NCBI GenBank assembly: GCA_947386115.1
Contig: CANDNO010000007.1
Coordinates: 1 to 60,604 of the forward strand
Source: an uncultured Muribaculaceae bacterium
GTDB lineage: Bacteria; Bacteroidota; Bacteroidia; Bacteroidales; Muribaculaceae
Length of the DNA stretch: 60,604 bases
Direction of reading: 5' to 3'
Shown piece by piece: positions 34,342 through 43,772 of the stretch; position 1 is the stretch's first letter; every line of letters begins with the position of its first letter. The position numbers were made by a program, and so were the translations under genes. A model generated the notes under the pieces. It ran no database searches. It saw only the letters and a list, made by a program, of their open reading frames with translations, and had not been told where the DNA came from.

Positions 34342-37300
34342 GAACCTGTGTCGCTGTAGTGTCGGCGGCTGCTTTGTGGTCGCGGCGCACCTGGCTGCGT
34401 ATGAGGTCGGTGAGCGAGTCGAAGTTGCGGCGGAATGATACGCCTACGCCCTGGGTTGTCTCGGCCGTGCGCACGTAGTAGTTCATGTCGTTGTAGCGGT
34501 TATAGGCCTTAAGGCGGAGCGTGCCCGCGCGGTTGAGTAGATATTCTATGTCAAAATCACCTACAAACTGTGTGTTGTTGAGCGACTTGTCGCGATAGCC
34601 GAAGTTGCCGTTGAACAGCAGCCTGTTGTTGAGCAGGCTGCTCGAGAGCGCTACATCGACCTCGACGTCGCTGAAATCGCCGCGGTCGCTGCGGAACGTC
34701 GGCGCTATATTCCATTTGTCGCTGAGGCTGCCCAGGATGTTGCCTAATTGCGACGATATGGTGGATGAGGCTACCGAAACGAGCTCGTTTCCGCGGGTGG
34801 CCGACGCCATGTAGTCGGGGGTATAGAAACGGCTCAGTGCAAGCAGATAGATAATCTGGCGGTTCATCATCTCGTCGGTGCTCACGATGGAGCGTACCTT
34901 GCGGTAGGTATCCTGGGTGAGGGTGGGGAACTCGAGATCGAAACCTATCTCGGGCTGCTGCAGGGCACCGCTCACCTGCAGTATCGCGTTGACCGGCACT
35001 GTGGTGCGGTTAAGGTCTTTGTCCTGCAGGAACGACTCGTCGAGGTCGCTTAGATTGGCCGTGAGCGCGTAGGCCGCCTTGATATCGAGAATAGCCGAGA
35101 ACGGGTCGCCGGTAAACGATATCGTACTGCCACGTTTGATGATAAAATCCTTGATGATGATATCCTGGAGCGTGAAGTTGTAGTTGCCGCGGTCGAGCGT
35201 GTATGAACCGTACATGTGCAGCTCATTGTCGGCCGACCCGTAGTACATGCGCAGGTTGCCTGTGCCCCACGAGCGAATGCGGTCACCTCCCACGGGGTCC
35301 ATGATAAGGTTGATCTGGGCGTTGGTGTTTATGTCGATTTTCAAGTCGATGTTGTAGGCCGACGATGACTCTTCCTCTCTGCGGGCGAGCATCTCGCGCA
35401 GGTGTCTCACCGTGCTCGGCGTGTCATCGACAAGCTTCTCGGTCTCGCCTAAGGCCATTACATCACGGTCGCGGAACGTGATGAAGGTATAGTCGCTTGC
35501 CTCCTCCATGTCGTTGAGCACGAATGTGAATGCCGAGCCGGGGGCCGTTGCCATCTCGACCTTGATGTCGACCACGCCCGGCTTGCCGCTGATGTTGGCA
35601 AAACCATTGCCGAATATGCGGCCGTACCAGTCGGGATTCTGCCGCGAGGTCTCGTCGTAGACAAGCAGGTTCTGGGCGTCGGTGATTTTGAAATCGAACA
35701 CCGGCTCTTTGAAGTATTTGTGCCACACCTTGCCGTTGAGCCGGGCCGTGTTGCCGTACATGTCGCTTATGGTTACATTGTTGAGTGAGATTTCGCCCAG
35801 ACGCAGTTTTACGGTGTCGCTTGTGGTGTAGGTGGTGTTGGTGAATCCTATTTTAATCTTCAGATTGTCGCCGGCGATATCTCCCTCCATGTCGATGTAT
35901 TTGAAGTTTCCCCACAGGCGGGCTACGCCGCTCGCACGTCCGCTCACCTCGGTGGCGAAGGCCGACATGTAGGGGTACATGAACGCCACGTCGACGTCGT
36001 GGGCGTCAAATGTGATATCGATCGAGTCGTTGAGCGGGAATATCGCGCCGTCGATCAATGTCTTCAGTCCGTTGTCCTGGTCTACGACCGCGTCGAGTGT
36101 TATAGCGCGTTGCTCGGCATCCCAGCGGCTCCTTACGAGTGCATCACCCAGCACCACCTTGTTGTAGCTTATCGCTTTGACCGACAGGCCGTCGGTGTTG
36201 AAATGTGGCTCGGACGAGAACAGGTTGGAGGCATAGAAGCGGCCGGTGGCATCGCCTCCGAGCATCACTTTGTCGATGCCGAGCGACTCGAATATATAGT
36301 CGAGATTTACCCCCAGGAGGTCTATGCGTATTTCATCGTCGGGCATGTGGGATGCCTTGCCGTCAATTTTCACAAACTGGCCCGAGCGATGGGCGTTAAT
36401 GCCGTCGATGGTTACAAGACCGGGTGCCACATCGATGGTGGCACGGTTAACGGTCCAGGTGGAGTCGTTGAATGTGAGCTCGCCGGGATTGAGGATGATG
36501 TGGGCGTTTGTGCCTGATGACAGGCGCTCGAGCTCGGCGCTGAGCGACAGGTTGCCGTCATAGCGGGCAGCGCGGTCGATAGCCCAGGTTATATTGGAGC
36601 CTATGCGGTTGTGCGACAGGTCGGTGTTGAAGTCGAGAGCGAGCGGACCATGCTTGGTAGGGAAGCGTGATGTGAAATACACTTTGCTGCGTTCGCTCGA
36701 CCCGTCGACCGTGGCCTGCAGCTGAGTCTTTTCGATGAGCTTGTTTCCCTGGCGCAGGTAGGGGGCGTTGAGATTGAGTATAAGCGAGCCGGCCGGGTAG
36801 TTCACGCTGCCGTGGATATCGCTCTCGCCCAGATTGCTTACGGGGAATTTGAGGGCCTCGGCCCACTGCTCGGTGTCATGCAGTGTGAACGAGTAGGTGA
36901 AGTTGTTCTCGGCATCCTGTCGGGAAGCTGCCGGCCCGTTATTTAGTGCCGGGAGCGACTCCAGGGCCAGCTCTTTGACCTGCCGGACTATCGTCGACAG
37001 GAATATGTCGCCTCGGGCCTCACCGCTTATGACGTCCGATTGCAAGTCGATGATGCGCTCTCCGCCAGGCTCGGTTGTAGCGGCTACCATCACGCCGTTG
37101 AGGGCTATGCTGCTGCCGTCGGGGCGGTCCAATTGTATGTCGTGGATGTTCAGTCGTCCGGTAATGTCGTCGATGGTGTTGCCGCTGAGGTCGGCATGGG
37201 TGCGGAACCGCAGTGTGTATTCGCTGAACTTGTTGCCCGGCAGCAGCTCGCCTATGTCGATATAGTCGAACTGTGAAGCGAGGTTTATGCTCTTGAAGCT

Positions 37301-38845
37301 ACGGTCGACGGTGCCCTCGGCGCTGAGGTCGAAGCGTGCGGCGGGATCGTACGATTTGATTTTCACGTCATACTCTTTGCCATGGGTGGCGACAGTGGCC
37401 GTGATGTCGCCCAGTCGGTGATCGCGCCAGTCAAATCGGTCAATGTTGAGCTCGGCCTCACCGTTGGGGCGGCGGTTGACGAGCCGGCCCGATGCCGAGG
37501 CGTTAAGCGATACGATATCGAGTTCCGATCGCTGCAGCAGTGTGCCCGCTTCGAGTTGCACTACATTGAGATCGAGATCATAATGCGGCGCGCGGGTGTC
37601 AAGTGCCGAAAAGTTGGCGGCAACCTCGACGTTTCCACGGGCTGTCGCTACGGTCGCTGTAGCTTCGGCGGCTGCATTGCTTGCCGAGCCGTCGAGATCA
37701 AGGTCCACATATTCGGCGGCATTTACAATGTGTTGCTGTTGAGGTTGCAACGGAACGAGTCGGTTTATCACCGGCGCTGCTACGCGGGCCGTTAGCTTCA
37801 GGTCGCGTATGGCCCGTTGGATGGTGTCGAACGGCATGTAAACCTGTGCGTTGCCTTTTATGTCGATGTCGCGATGATTGTCGCGCGCCGAGAATTTGAC
37901 TTCACTCTGTTGGTTGATGGTGCCGTTTACCGCAAGCTGTATCTTGACATCGTCGTTTAAGTCCTTGAGCTGTGGCGCGAGTGGTGCGAGGTCGGCAGGT
38001 GTTATATAGCTCCCTGCTGCAATCCCCGTGTTTATCGGCGTCGACAGCAGCAGGCTGTCGAGCCGGCCGTGGCCCGGATTCTGCAGCGTGCAGTCCTTTA
38101 TGCTTATCAGCGAGCCGGGCATGCTTATGTTCACGCCGTGCCACGAGAGCGAGTCGGGGGTGATGGCCACGTTCCCTATAAGGTCGGTTATCTCGAGACC
38201 CGATTGTTCCTTGACTTTGAATCGCTTGATTTCAACTATCTGGCGGTCATTGCCTACCGATGGCAGGCGAAAATCGGCACTGAAATCCGATACCCGTATG
38301 TGGGCTGCCGAGAATCGGCCCGGCTCTGGAGCGGGTACACTGTCAATATCATAGCTCAGGCGCGAGTCGCGTAATATCACAGTGTTGATAGCGAGGTTGA
38401 AATGGCTTTTGGGCTTGTTGGGATCTTTGGGCGACAGCTTGTCGATGATAGGCTGGATGTTGAGCGGCGCTCCTGCCGAGTCACGGCTCACCTCCATGTC
38501 CAGCCCTATGAGCTCCACATAGTTGATTACAACCTCCCGGTTCATTATAAGCTCGTAAAGGTTTACGCCGGCGCCAAGACGCTCCACGGTCATAACCGAG
38601 TCCCGGCCATCATCGAGGGTGACCGATACATCGCGCAGCATGGCGCGGTTGAATGGGGCGATTGTGAGCGTTCCTATCGAGACATCGGCGCCGAGCAGTC
38701 CCGACAGTTCCTTTTCGGCAACCGACGACAGTCGGCGTTGAACCGGAGGGAGCGACAGCCCCACATAGACTATTGCCGGCACGGTGACAGCTATCGCGAT
38801 AGATATCACAATCAGGGCACGTAATATTTTGTAAAATCGGTTCAT
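34322..38845 (-). CDS. tamB: Translocation/assembly module TamB
   Basis: A 1507-residue envelope protein. A single N-terminal membrane helix (about 11-32) anchors it in the inner membrane, a long beta-rich region spans the periplasm, and the DUF490/TamB C-terminal domain covers roughly the last 400 residues (for example RGNYNFTLQDIIIKDFIIKRGSTISF and DEMMNRQIIYLLALSRFY). TamB-type proteins carry phospholipid to, or help barrel insertion at, the outer membrane. No TamA partner is adjacent. It has its own promoter and ends in a 20-base overlap with the convergent nucleotidase gene. Confidence 0.92.
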   Translation of the reverse strand: MNRFYKILRALIVISIAIAVTVPAIVYVGLSLPPVQRRLSSVAEKELSGLLGADVSIGTLTIAPFNRAMLRDVSVTLDDGRDSVMTVERLGAGVNLYELIMNREVVINYVELIGLDMEVSRDSAGAPLNIQPIIDKLSPKDPNKPKSHFNLAINTVILRDSRLSYDIDSVPAPEPGRFSAAHIRVSDFSADFRLPSVGNDRQIVEIKRFKVKEQSGLEITDLIGNVAITPDSLSWHGVNISMPGSLISIKDCTLQNPGHGRLDSLLLSTPINTGIAAGSYITPADLAPLAPQLKDLNDDVKIQLAVNGTINQQSEVKFSARDNHRDIDIKGNAQVYMPFDTIQRAIRDLKLTARVAAPVINRLVPLQPQQQHIVNAAEYVDLDLDGSASNAAAEATATVATARGNVEVAANFSALDTRAPHYDLDLNVVQLEAGTLLQRSELDIVSLNASASGRLVNRRPNGEAELNIDRFDWRDHRLGDITATVATHGKEYDVKIKSYDPAARFDLSAEGTVDRSFKSINLASQFDYIDIGELLPGNKFSEYTLRFRTHADLSGNTIDDITGRLNIHDIQLDRPDGSSIALNGVMVAATTEPGGERIIDLQSDVISGEARGDIFLSTIVRQVKELALESLPALNNGPAASRQDAENNFTYSFTLHDTEQWAEALKFPVSNLGESDIHGSVNYPAGSLILNLNAPYLRQGNKLIEKTQLQATVDGSSERSKVYFTSRFPTKHGPLALDFNTDLSHNRIGSNITWAIDRAARYDGNLSLSAELERLSSGTNAHIILNPGELTFNDSTWTVNRATIDVAPGLVTIDGINAHRSGQFVKIDGKASHMPDDEIRIDLLGVNLDYIFESLGIDKVMLGGDATGRFYASNLFSSEPHFNTDGLSVKAISYNKVVLGDALVRSRWDAEQRAITLDAVVDQDNGLKTLIDGAIFPLNDSIDITFDAHDVDVAFMYPYMSAFATEVSGRASGVARLWGNFKYIDMEGDIAGDNLKIKIGFTNTTYTTSDTVKLRLGEISLNNVTISDMYGNTARLNGKVWHKYFKEPVFDFKITDAQNLLVYDETSRQNPDWYGRIFGNGFANISGKPGVVDIKVEMATAPGSAFTFVLNDMEEASDYTFITFRDRDVMALGETEKLVDDTPSTVRHLREMLARREEESSSAYNIDLKIDINTNAQINLIMDPVGGDRIRSWGTGNLRMYYGSADNELHMYGSYTLDRGNYNFTLQDIIIKDFIIKRGSTISFTGDPFSAILDIKAAYALTANLSDLDESFLQDKDLNRTTVPVNAILQVSGALQQPEIGFDLEFPTLTQDTYRKVRSIVSTDEMMNRQIIYLLALSRFYTPDYMASATRGNELVSVASSTISSQLGNILGSLSDKWNIAPTFRSDRGDFSDVEVDVALSSSLLNNRLLFNGNFGYRDKSLNNTQFVGDFDIEYLLNRAGTLRLKAYNRYNDMNYYVRTAETTQGVGVSFRRNFDSLTDLIRSQVRRDHKAAADTTATQVPKDSIR

Positions 38846-38904
38846 TTAGGTCTAAGGGCGCGAGTCATCGCCGTTGACATGTTGTTCGCTTCAAAACAAT
38901 CATA

Positions 38905-38934
38905 CAAAAGTACACAAAATAAGTAACCCGCAAA
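38905..38934 (-). promoter_or_regulatory. Promoter of tamB
   Basis: The minus strand has TTTG (38931-38934), 18 bases, then TACTTTTG (38905-38912), about 60 bases before the ATG. Confidence 0.55.
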
Positions 38935-38992
38935 AATTGGCTGCGAATGAATTTTGATGTTTTCTTATTTTTTTGAACCGTTTTACAACAAA

Positions 38993-39030
38993 TAAACCCG
39001 GCGGGGCCTCGACGGGTCCACACCGGGTTT
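38993..39030 (-). terminator. Terminator after the OmpA-family gene
   Basis: AAACCCGG (38994-39001) pairs with CCGGGTTT (39023-39030), with further GC pairing inside. On the minus strand it continues into TTTATTTGTTGT. It lies 24 bases after the stop. Confidence 0.7.
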
Positions 39031-39053
39031 ATATATAGCTTTTGTGCCTGATG

Positions 39054-39755
39054 TTACTGCAGTGTGCCTGCTTCGGCCTGCTGGATCATCTTCTCGTTGG
39101 CTGTGATGTAGATTTCAACACGACGGTTTTGTGCGCGTCCGGCAGGGGTGTCGTTCGATGCTACATAGTCGGCCATAGGTATACCCTGAGCCGACAGGCG
39201 TGTGGGTGAAATGCCACAGTTCACCAGGTCGACAAGAACGGCGTCGGCGCGGCCGGTAGCTACACGCTCGTTGACCTGCATCGAGCCGGTGTTGTCGGTG
39301 AAGCCGTAAATCTGTACGTTGGTCTCGGGATTCTGCTTGAGCGATGCGGCAAAACGAGCGAGGTCGGCCTGTGCCGATGTGCTGAGTGTGGTGCCGTTGG
39401 TGGGGAACAGAATGCCACCCTGGAAGGTGACTTTGATAGCACGCAGGCCGTTCTGGTCGGTTGTTTCCTCTACGGTAGCCTGTTGTGCAAGCTGCTCCTG
39501 AAGCTCTTTCTGCTGTTTGTCCATCTTGCGGCCAATGAGTGCGCCGGCGCCGCTGCCTACTGCTGCGCCGATTGCTGCGCCTATGCCGGCACCTTTACCG
39601 CCGCCTATGAGGGCTCCGATGCCTGCTCCGAGTGCACCGCCGCCACCGCCGCCTATGAGGGCGCCTTTACCTGTCTGTGTCATGGATGAGCATCCGCTCG
39701 AAATCAATATAGCCAGAGCCATGCCGCCGGCGACTGTAATCTTTGAGAATTTCAT
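39054..39755 (-). CDS. OmpA-family lipoprotein with glycine zipper
   Basis: A 233-residue lipoprotein with lipobox LISSGC (cysteine 22). Residues 30-77 are a glycine-zipper segment with repeated GGG, GAGIGA and GAAIGAAVG. A short coiled coil precedes the OmpA C-terminal domain (about 105-220), with YGFTDNTGS and AQNRRVEIYI, which binds peptidoglycan. The architecture is like YiaD proteins. It probably tethers the outer membrane to the wall. Monocistronic. Confidence 0.9.
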   Translation of the reverse strand: MKFSKITVAGGMALAILISSGCSSMTQTGKGALIGGGGGGALGAGIGALIGGGKGAGIGAAIGAAVGSGAGALIGRKMDKQQKELQEQLAQQATVEETTDQNGLRAIKVTFQGGILFPTNGTTLSTSAQADLARFAASLKQNPETNVQIYGFTDNTGSMQVNERVATGRADAVLVDLVNCGISPTRLSAQGIPMADYVASNDTPAGRAQNRRVEIYITANEKMIQQAEAGTLQ

Positions 39756-39817
39756 AATGGGTTGAGTATTAAAATGTTAATTTTTTAATTGTTTTAGCAA
39801 CTGTTAATTAGCAAATG

Positions 39818-39825
39818 CAAATATA
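39818..39825 (-). promoter_or_regulatory. -7 promoter box for the OmpA-family gene
   Basis: TATATTTG on the minus strand, 62 bases before the start. The -33 element is unclear. Confidence 0.45.
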
Positions 39826-39914
39826 GCGTTTTTCACGCGACTTTACATACAATATATACAATTGTAGAGTAAAAAAGTTTCATTTAGACCCCGGCGTTGC
39901 AAGAGGGAATTTAG

Positions 39915-39922
39915 TATCTTTG
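39915..39922 (+). promoter_or_regulatory. -7 promoter box for the acyltransferase operon
   Basis: TATCTTTG fits TAnnTTTG. It lies so close to the ATG at 39931 that translation may instead begin at the in-frame ATG at 39973. Confidence 0.5.
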
Positions 39923-39930
39923 TGGCTAAT

Positions 39931-40815
39931 ATGGAACATGATGATAAAAAAGTTGACGGCACCGACGATTTTATGCGTATCGATCTCGACGCGGTACTGA
40001 AATCGAGAGTGCCCCGATATAGGAAATTCATACCCGGGTTCATTGTGCGCTGGCTCGAACGCGTTATCTGCCAGGACGAGATGAACCACATGCTCGAGGT
40101 GTGCCGTGGAAAGCGGGATGCCGATTTTTGCCGCGGCGTTCTTGACCATCTCGGCATTACCGTCGGGGTACGCGGGAAGGAAAATCTGCCGCCGCGCGAC
40201 CATCGGCGCGTCACGATCGTGAGCAACCATCCGCTCGGCGGACTCGACGGCATGGCGCTTATCGACTGGGCAGTGGCCTATTGGGGTAAAGGTGTCAAAT
40301 TTGTTGTCAACGACCTGCTTATGGCCATCGAGCCACTGAGCGGGACATTCATCCCTATCAACAAGCACGGCTCGCAGTCACGGCGGGCATCATCGCTCCT
40401 CGACGAGACTATGGCCGGGGATGACCCGGTGATAATATTCCCGGCCGGACTGGTGTCGCGACGGGGTGCCGACGGCACCATCCGCGACCTCGAGTGGCAG
40501 AAAATGTTTATCAACAAATCGGTCAAGTATGGCCGTGATGTGATTCCGGTACACTTTGATGGGCATAATTCAGCTTTTTTTTATAAATTTGCACGGCTAA
40601 GGACTCGCCTTGGCCTCAAGTTCAATATCGAGATGGTGCGACTGCCCGGCGAAGTGTTCCGGTGCAGGGGCGCTCATTTCACTATTACGATAGGCCCGAT
40701 GATACCATGCGGGGAACTTGAGAGCGGCTCCGGAGCACGCGCCGGGGCCGAGCGTATAAAGGCGATAGTCTACTCGCTTGCCCCTGCAGGTGAGGATTCA
40801 GAGCCATCAAGATAA
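39931..40815 (+). CDS. glsA: Lysophospholipid acyltransferase-like O-acyltransferase (GlsA-like)
   Basis: PlsC-type acyltransferase of about 295 residues. The catalytic block is VSNHPLGGLDGMAL, a variant of the HX4D motif, followed by FVVNDLLMAIEPL and IIFPAGLVSRR. Together with the GNAT gene 20 bases downstream it matches the glsA/glsB pair that makes glycine lipids in Bacteroides thetaiotaomicron; GlsA adds the second, ester-linked acyl chain. The start is uncertain: GTG 39922 overlaps the promoter box, ATG 39931 is used here, and ATG 39973 (RIDLDAVLKS) fits both promoter and family better. Confidence 0.83.
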   Translation: MEHDDKKVDGTDDFMRIDLDAVLKSRVPRYRKFIPGFIVRWLERVICQDEMNHMLEVCRGKRDADFCRGVLDHLGITVGVRGKENLPPRDHRRVTIVSNHPLGGLDGMALIDWAVAYWGKGVKFVVNDLLMAIEPLSGTFIPINKHGSQSRRASSLLDETMAGDDPVIIFPAGLVSRRGADGTIRDLEWQKMFINKSVKYGRDVIPVHFDGHNSAFFYKFARLRTRLGLKFNIEMVRLPGEVFRCRGAHFTITIGPMIPCGELESGSGARAGAERIKAIVYSLAPAGEDSEPSR

Positions 40816-40835
40816 ATAGTAATAACCCAGTAATA

Positions 40836-41777
40836 ATGCAAGAAGAAATCATAGCCCCTGTTCCTGTAGAGTTGCTCGAAGCCGAGCTCACTCCCGAGCG
40901 TTTCTTACGTTTCTCCAACAAGGGCAATAACGTCATATATGTCACTGATGCCCACGAGTCGCCCAATGTGATGCGCGAGATCGGACGCCTGCGCGAGCAG
41001 GCTTTCCGCATGGCCGGCGGCGGCACCGGCAAAGCCTGTGACATCGATGAATATGATACGATGGAGGTGCCGTGCAAGCAACTTATCGTGTGGGACCCCG
41101 AGTCGAAGCTCATCCTGGGCGGATACCGGTTTATTTTCGGCCCCGATATCAGGTTTGATGCCGAGGGTCGCCCGCGCATAGCCACCAGCCACATGTTCAA
41201 TTTCTCGCCACGCTTTATCAAAGACTACCTGCCCAACACGCTCGAGCTCGGACGCTCGTTTGTGAGAGTCGAGTATCAGTCGTCGCGCGTGGGAGCCAAG
41301 GCGATATTCGCCCTCGACAACCTCTGGGACGGTCTGGGAGCGCTCACGGTCAAGAATCCCGATATCAAGTATCTGTTCGGCAAGATGACGATGTATCCCA
41401 CCTACTCGCGCGAGTGCCGTGACATGATACTGTATTTCCTTAACAAGCATTTCCCCGATCCCGACAGGCTCGTTTATCCTATCAACCCGTTGAAGACCAA
41501 CGTCGACACCGCCGCTATGGATGCCCTGTTCACCGGCTCGACGTTCAAGGAAGACTATCGCATACTCAACAATGCCGTGCGCGCCCATGGCGTCAACATC
41601 CCCCCGCTGGTCAATGCCTATATGAGCCTGTCGCCCACGATGCACATGCTCGGCACGGCCATCAACGACCTTTTTGGCGATGTTGAGGAGACCGGTATAT
41701 TCTTCGCCATCAGCGAGATTTTTGAAGAGAAAAAACGGCGGCACATTGAGAGCTTCGACCTGTCGGAACATTTATAA
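40836..41777 (+). CDS. glsB: GNAT-type N-acyltransferase (GlsB/OlsB-like)
   Basis: A 313-residue acyltransferase of the OlsB/hemolysin-like group related to acyl-homoserine-lactone synthases. The core (about 45-200) holds NVMREIGRLREQAFRMAGGG, ECD-type contacts (DIDEYDTM) and LILGGYRF, then ELGRSFVRVEYQ. In Bacteroides the homologue GlsB N-acylates glycine to begin glycine-lipid synthesis. It follows the O-acyltransferase gene, as in that pair. The assignment to glycine rather than ornithine rests on phylum knowledge. Confidence 0.83.
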   Translation: MQEEIIAPVPVELLEAELTPERFLRFSNKGNNVIYVTDAHESPNVMREIGRLREQAFRMAGGGTGKACDIDEYDTMEVPCKQLIVWDPESKLILGGYRFIFGPDIRFDAEGRPRIATSHMFNFSPRFIKDYLPNTLELGRSFVRVEYQSSRVGAKAIFALDNLWDGLGALTVKNPDIKYLFGKMTMYPTYSRECRDMILYFLNKHFPDPDRLVYPINPLKTNVDTAAMDALFTGSTFKEDYRILNNAVRAHGVNIPPLVNAYMSLSPTMHMLGTAINDLFGDVEETGIFFAISEIFEEKKRRHIESFDLSEHL

Positions 41778-41793
41778 ACAACTGCAATATTTT

Positions 41794-43329
41794 ATGACTC
41801 GCCTGTTGACATTACCGTTACTGCTTGTGGCCTCAATACTGGTGCCGCCGGCGGTTCGTGCCGAATATCCCGTCGAGCTCGACGTCGCTTTCACGGGAGG
41901 TACAGGCACGGGGACGTTCGCCCCTTATTACATCGCGTCAAACAATCACGGTGTTGTGACCCAGGCATCAAACACTCTTCTCGGGGTAAAACTTGGAGCA
42001 AGCGATAACCTCGGCAAGCACTGGAGCTACCGGTGGGGCTTCGAGGCCATAGGCGGGTATTCGTCAAGTGCCATCTACGACCGCTACGACGCTGCCGCCG
42101 GCGAGTGGTACGAGAACCCGCAGCACCCGTCAAGGATATGGCTGCAACAGCTCTACGGGCGTGTCGATTACCGCTCGCTGTTCCTCACGGCGGGCATGTG
42201 CAATTCCGAGTCGGCATTGCTCAACAACAGGTTGTCGTCGGGCGATATGACCGAGGGCCCCAATGCGCGCCCCATCCCCCAGGTCAGGGCCGGCTTCAAC
42301 GATTTCCAGCCTGTTCCGTTCACCAACGGCTGGGTTGAAATTCAGGGCGAGATAAGCTATGGCAAGATGGCCGACAACGGGTGGCTCAAGAGTCATGCCA
42401 ATCTCTATAATGACCACGTGTGCCTTGGTTCGCTCTACACCTACAAGCGCTGCTACCTGCGCACCAAGTCGTCCAAACCGCTGTCGCTCACCGTGGGCAT
42501 GCAGGTAGCCGGTTTCTTCGGAGGCACAACCACCACTTATCGAAAAGGCGAGGTCGCAGGTGTAGTGAAGCATGACGCCGGCATAAAGGAATTTTTCAAG
42601 ATGTTCATACCCACCGGCGGCGACGAGGATTATTACCTCGGAAGCATGCTGGGCTCCTGGGACATAATGTTTACTTACCGCCTGCCCAAAGGGGCCGGCA
42701 CGCTGAAGGCATACCTCGAGAAACCCTGGGAGACCGGCTCGGGAATAGGCTTTTTGAACGGCTTTGACGGCCTGTGGGGACTCGAATACAAGGCACCCCG
42801 TGCCGGCGTCATCGATGGCGTTGTGGTGGAGTATCTCGATTTCACCAACCAGTCGGGCCCTATCCATTTCGACCCTACCGATATTCCCGGCTGTGACTTC
42901 CCCTACCACACCGATGGCGGCGACGAGTATTACAATAACTATACCTATAACGCTTACGCCAACTATGGCATGTCGCTCGGAACGCCCTTCCTGCGCTCTC
43001 CCATTTATAACGTCGACGGCTTTATGGGCTATGTCGACAATGTCGTGCGCGGATTCCATCTGGGCATCTCGGGAACCGTTTCGTCGAGACTCTCCTACAG
43101 AGTGCTTGGCGGCTATCGCAAAGGGTGGGGCTCGATTCGCGTTCCCAGGAGCGAGTCGGTCTACGATACCTCGATGCTGTTCGAGGCCGTCTATAAGCCG
43201 GCGATAAAAGATAAAGACCTCACGATTACCGCCCGTGTGGGCTTTGACCGCGGCTCTATGTATGGCGATACATTCGGAGCGCTCGTGACTGTTAATTATC
43301 ATACGAATCTTAATATCGGTCGCAAATGA
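41794..43329 (+). CDS. Capsule assembly Wzi-family outer membrane protein
   Basis: A 511-residue protein with a Sec signal (TRLLTLPLLLVASILVPPAVRA), then a beta-barrel pattern of alternating hydrophobic strands through the whole length. Features such as PYYIASNNHGVV, RVDYRSLFLTAGM and a final strand near the C-terminus fit Wzi-like barrels, which anchor capsule or other surface polysaccharide. The ATG at 41794 is chosen because it starts the signal peptide; the frame is open upstream to 41674, inside glsB. Its stop overlaps the lipocalin-like gene by 4 bases. Confidence 0.8.
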   Translation: MTRLLTLPLLLVASILVPPAVRAEYPVELDVAFTGGTGTGTFAPYYIASNNHGVVTQASNTLLGVKLGASDNLGKHWSYRWGFEAIGGYSSSAIYDRYDAAAGEWYENPQHPSRIWLQQLYGRVDYRSLFLTAGMCNSESALLNNRLSSGDMTEGPNARPIPQVRAGFNDFQPVPFTNGWVEIQGEISYGKMADNGWLKSHANLYNDHVCLGSLYTYKRCYLRTKSSKPLSLTVGMQVAGFFGGTTTTYRKGEVAGVVKHDAGIKEFFKMFIPTGGDEDYYLGSMLGSWDIMFTYRLPKGAGTLKAYLEKPWETGSGIGFLNGFDGLWGLEYKAPRAGVIDGVVVEYLDFTNQSGPIHFDPTDIPGCDFPYHTDGGDEYYNNYTYNAYANYGMSLGTPFLRSPIYNVDGFMGYVDNVVRGFHLGISGTVSSRLSYRVLGGYRKGWGSIRVPRSESVYDTSMLFEAVYKPAIKDKDLTITARVGFDRGSMYGDTFGALVTVNYHTNLNIGRK

Positions 43330-43772
43330 AACGCAAGGAATTGATATACGGGTTTATGATGTCGGTGATAGCTGTCGTGATGCTCGCATCGACAGCCGGT
43401 TGCACCCGCAACAACGGTGATATAGGCGACTGGTTCGGGACATGGCGAGTCGAGACAATCACCATCGATGGCGAGCCCGACGTGGACTATGCGCCTCCAT
43501 ACATGATATGGAAATTTCAGAGCTCCATAATGCAGATTCTTGTGCCCGATGACTACTATCACTCGGCAACGACGGCCACCGGTTCGTGGCACGAGGAGGA
43601 CGGGCGGCTTTACATCGACTTCACATGGGACCTCGGCACTCCCGGCGCGATAAGCCACCTGCCACCGAAGTGTGAGCTCACGATACTGAAACTGTCGGGT
43701 AGCAGGATAGAACTGCAATATGACTCGACCGATGGTAAAACCTACATATATTATTTGAAAAAATGGGGTTGA
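43326..43772 (+). CDS. Lipocalin-like lipoprotein
   Basis: A 148-residue lipoprotein (lipobox STAGC, cysteine 26) with a lipocalin-type start DWFGTWRVETITIDG and a C-terminal strand KTYIYYLKKW. Such domains bind hydrophobic ligands or serve as small structural barrels. It overlaps the Wzi-like gene by 4 bases and the LegB-like gene start by 10, so it belongs to this envelope operon. Function unknown. Confidence 0.75.
   Translation: MKRKELIYGFMMSVIAVVMLASTAGCTRNNGDIGDWFGTWRVETITIDGEPDVDYAPPYMIWKFQSSIMQILVPDDYYHSATTATGSWHEEDGRLYIDFTWDLGTPGAISHLPPKCELTILKLSGSRIELQYDSTDGKTYIYYLKKWG

Noticed and set aside
39483..39765. Plus-strand frames across the glycine-zipper region
   Set aside because: Alanine/proline-rich shadows of the glycine-zipper codons on the minus strand.
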